From Streptomyces sp. DG1A-41 (GTDB taxonomy: Bacteria > Actinomycetota > Actinomycetes > Streptomycetales > Streptomycetaceae): DNA of 64,000 nucleotides. The stretch spans positions 8,207,001-8,271,000 of the forward strand of contig NZ_CP146350.1 in assembly GCF_037055355.1 (NCBI RefSeq). The letters are read 5' to 3'. Positions 60,772 through 64,000 of the stretch are shown here, in pieces. A program made the translations under genes and the position numbers. A model generated the notes under the pieces. That model was given only the letters and a program-made list of their open reading frames with translations, had not been told where the DNA came from and searched no databases. Numbering within the stretch: position 1 is the stretch's first letter; each line of letters starts with the position of its first letter.

Positions 60772-61460
60772 CGTCTTCCGCCGCCAGGCGACCTGGTCGG
60801 CGGGGACGGCGAGCCGTAGCCCGGGCAGTCTGGCCGTCTTCCGCCGCCAGGCGACCTGGTCGGCGGGGACGGCGAGCCGTAGCCCGGGCAGTCTGGCCGG
60901 CAGGGGCTCGACGAGGATCTCCGTCTGGAGACGGGCGAGGACGGCACCGGTGCAGTAGTGCGGTCCGATGCCGAAGGCCAGGTGGAGGCTGGGGGTACGC
61001 AGACGGGGTCGCCCGCGTGGATGCGGTGCCCGTTCAGGTCGACGTCCGCCCGGGAGCGGATGGTCTGCAGGATCCACTCGTACAGGCTGTTCTTGGCCCG
61101 GTCGGCGGCCTCGGCCCTGCCCGACGTGGAGATGATCTGCCGGGTCCAGCAGTGCACGCCTGCGGTGAAGGCGCCGGCGACGGCCTTGCGCAGCCGGTTG
61201 TGGTCGGGCTGGTCGGCGAAGGCGAGAGAGCCGGGCCACGGCTTGAAGTGCGGGGCCATCCGTGTCACTTGACGCCCGGTCACCTCCGCACGGCTGAACC
61301 GTGGATCGTTGGTGACCGCCTTCACGTCGTCGTGGCGGGTGGCCAGCCACGACTGTCCCTCACCGTACGGCAGTTGGATACGGGCAGCGGCCCCTCGCGC
61401 ATCAGCTCCGCGAGGACCGGGTCGAACCGTGGTCTCCTCCGTTGTGCCCCAGCCGGTGGC
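60772..61460 (-). pseudogene. Cytochrome P450 remnant
   Basis: Pieces of one P450 appear in order on the minus strand but in different frames. The N-terminus FDPVLAELMREGPLP breaks near 61395. WLATRHDDVKAVTNDPRFSR and FADQPDHNRLRKAVAGAFTA follow. About 150-200 central residues are then missing. The reading resumes at ADVDLNGHRIHAGDPV, shifts again, and reaches the haem motif AFGIGPHYCTGAVLARLQTE. The total is about 690 bases against about 1200 for an intact gene. The helix-I oxygen-binding region is absent. It cannot make a functional enzyme. Confidence 0.88.
60781..60896. repeat. 60-bp tandem duplication in the P450 remnant
   Basis: The sequence starting CCGCCAGGCGACCTGGTCGG (60781-60840) is repeated immediately at 60841-60896, with identity over about 56 bases. 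On the minus strand each copy encodes LPGLRLAVPADQVAWRRKT, the end of the P450, so the duplication lengthens its tail in frame. It fits replication slippage in a gene no longer under selection. Confidence 0.85.
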
Positions 61461-61462
61461 GG

Positions 61463-62251
61463 TCAGCCGGACACGGCGTCGACCAGGCGGGCCAGCGCCG
61501 CGGCGAGCCGCTCGAGACCGGGACCGGCGGGGCCGCCCGGCTCGGTCATGTAGGTGTCCCGGCGGATCTCCACCATGAGCGCCTCGACCCGCGGGTCGCT
61601 CCCGTGGAACTCCAGCGGCACGTAGGCCCCGCTGAACGGGCTGTCGAGCTCCGTCTCCCCGAACGCCTGCCGCGCGGCGTCCAGCAGCCCGGGAGGCGTG
61701 TGGAAGGAGTCGGTGCCGAGACACACCGGCGGCCGGGGCCCCTCCCCGTGCAGCTCGTACGGCAGCCGGGCACGGGGATAGGAGTGCACGTCGATGATCA
61801 CGGCCCGCCCGGTGGCCGCAAGCCGGTCCGCCACGGCCCGCGTCATCGCCCGCGCGTACGGCAGGAAGTACCGCTGGACGAGCGGCCCGGCCTCGATGTC
61901 CTCGGACCGCAGCACGGCGCCGTGCGTGGTCCGGGTGTAGACCGCGCCCATGCCGACGACCCGCATCTCCTCCCGTTCGTCGGGGAAGCGCTCGGGGTCG
62001 ACGACGAGCCGCGACAGCCGGTTGACGAACCGCCACGGGACGACGCCGGCCGCCCCGGCCGCCGCCTCGGCGATCTGAGCCGTGTGCGCGTCGGTGATGT
62101 GGTCCAGCTCCCGCGCGAGCTCGTCGTCGCCCAGCGCGATGCCCGCCCGTACGGACGGCGGTATCTCCCGCGCCGAATGCGGGACATGCAGGATCACGGG
62201 GGAGTGCCCGGCGCCGGGCAGGACGTCGAAGGACCGGAGGTCGTCGGTCAC
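61463..62251 (-). CDS. N-formylglutamate amidohydrolase-like protein
   Basis: 262 residues from GTG 62251, with GGAG eight bases upstream; the frame opens further up without a ribosome site. Family motifs are ILHVPHSAREIPPSVRAGIA, ARELDHITDAHTAQIAEAAA, VVIIDVHSYP-type residues (AVIIDVHSYPRARLP) and LEFHGSDPRVEALMVEIRRD. His, Asp and Glu residues in these motifs fit a zinc hydrolase fold. It would release formate from N-formylglutamate at the end of histidine degradation, or act on a related N-acyl amino acid. No hut genes are nearby, so the substrate is uncertain. Confidence 0.85.
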   Translation of the reverse strand: MTDDLRSFDVLPGAGHSPVILHVPHSAREIPPSVRAGIALGDDELARELDHITDAHTAQIAEAAAGAAGVVPWRFVNRLSRLVVDPERFPDEREEMRVVGMGAVYTRTTHGAVLRSEDIEAGPLVQRYFLPYARAMTRAVADRLAATGRAVIIDVHSYPRARLPYELHGEGPRPPVCLGTDSFHTPPGLLDAARQAFGETELDSPFSGAYVPLEFHGSDPRVEALMVEIRRDTYMTEPGGPAGPGLERLAAALARLVDAVSG

Positions 62252-62314
62252 GCGGTGGCTCCACAGGGCGGTGTCAGGGGCTTCGCACGAAAGCCCGGGC
62301 CTCTTCGAACACAA

Positions 62315-62352
62315 CTCCGCCCCGGCCGGGCGGTGCGCCGGCCGGGGCGGAG
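62315..62352 (-). terminator. Perfect 15-bp terminator hairpin after icd
   Basis: CTCCGCCCCGGCCGG (62315-62329) pairs perfectly with CCGGCCGGGGCGGAG (62338-62352) around an eight-base loop. It lies 26 bases past the icd stop codon on the minus strand, in the gap before the amidohydrolase gene, and should end the icd transcript. Confidence 0.8.
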
Positions 62353-62377
62353 CGGAGGGGCCGATGGGCCCGGGGCG

Positions 62378-64000
<1,623 letters not shown>

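Noticed and set aside
60768..62264. 498-codon minus-strand frame covering the amidohydrolase and P450 regions
   Set aside because: Its first half is an off-frame reading of the amidohydrolase gene and its second half joins P450 pieces; it is not one gene.

Overview
The window is a high-GC, densely coded actinobacterial chromosome segment. Codon use, GTG starts, overlapping ATGA stop/start junctions and the gene families all point to Streptomyces. The right part (inositol catabolism, GntR regulator and monomeric isocitrate dehydrogenase at the edge) resembles, from memory, the SCO6974-SCO7000 region of S. coelicolor; this was not checked by alignment.

Region 1 (1-16.5 kb) is an exopolysaccharide locus. 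It holds an O-antigen-type polymerase cut by the left edge, a Wzz/tyrosine-kinase-like protein, two glycosyltransferases, a priming sugar transferase, a sugar-nucleotide epimerase, a secreted beta-helix protein and a methyltransferase. A translationally coupled run then supplies UDP-glucuronate, UDP-xylose and dTDP-4-keto-6-deoxyglucose (Ugd, Uxs-like, RmlA, RmlB) and ends in a GH15 hydrolase. An intact IS5-type element (5480-6349) sits inside the locus. An 18-bp motif (TTTACGTCGTAAATGTAC and variants) occurs in four intergenic regions and links the cluster to a distant galE at 25.3 kb, suggesting one regulon.

Region 2 (16.8-25.3 kb) has a membrane PAS-GGDEF-EAL protein for cyclic-di-GMP turnover. 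It is followed by an unusual two-gene peptide system: an MbtH-adenylation-carrier-reductase protein overlapping a leucyl/phenylalanyl-tRNA transferase homologue. This looks like a tRNA-dependent peptide-aldehyde pathway. galE follows on the opposite strand.

Region 3 (25.4-45.9 kb) is myo-inositol catabolism and uptake: GntR regulator, mmsA, iolD, iolB, aldolase and iolC on one strand, and a divergent ABC transporter, isomerase and dehydrogenase on the other. Further Gfo/Idh/MocA oxidoreductases, an SDR, a PhyH dioxygenase and two LacI regulators follow. A long inverted repeat lies between the divergent operons.

Region 4 (46.0-51.6 kb) is a coupled aromatic-acid operon: GntR regulator, GalB-like hydratase, LigK/GalC-like aldolase, GalD-like tautomerase, a two-domain VOC extradiol dioxygenase and an MFS transporter.

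Region 5 (51.7-64 kb) has tRNA-Pro(GGG), a metzincin whose catalytic Glu is Gln, a LuxR-type ATPase regulator, a large TPR-CHAT protease divergent from a cytoplasmic subtilase, an ECF sigma factor and a small acidic protein. It ends with a decayed P450, an N-formylglutamate amidohydrolase-like gene and partial icd. The CHAT/subtilase/sigma group looks like a protease-based signalling or conflict module.

Three otherwise intact genes (iolB, the inositol permease and the MFS transporter) each lack one base in a G/C run. These are real frameshifts or consensus errors.
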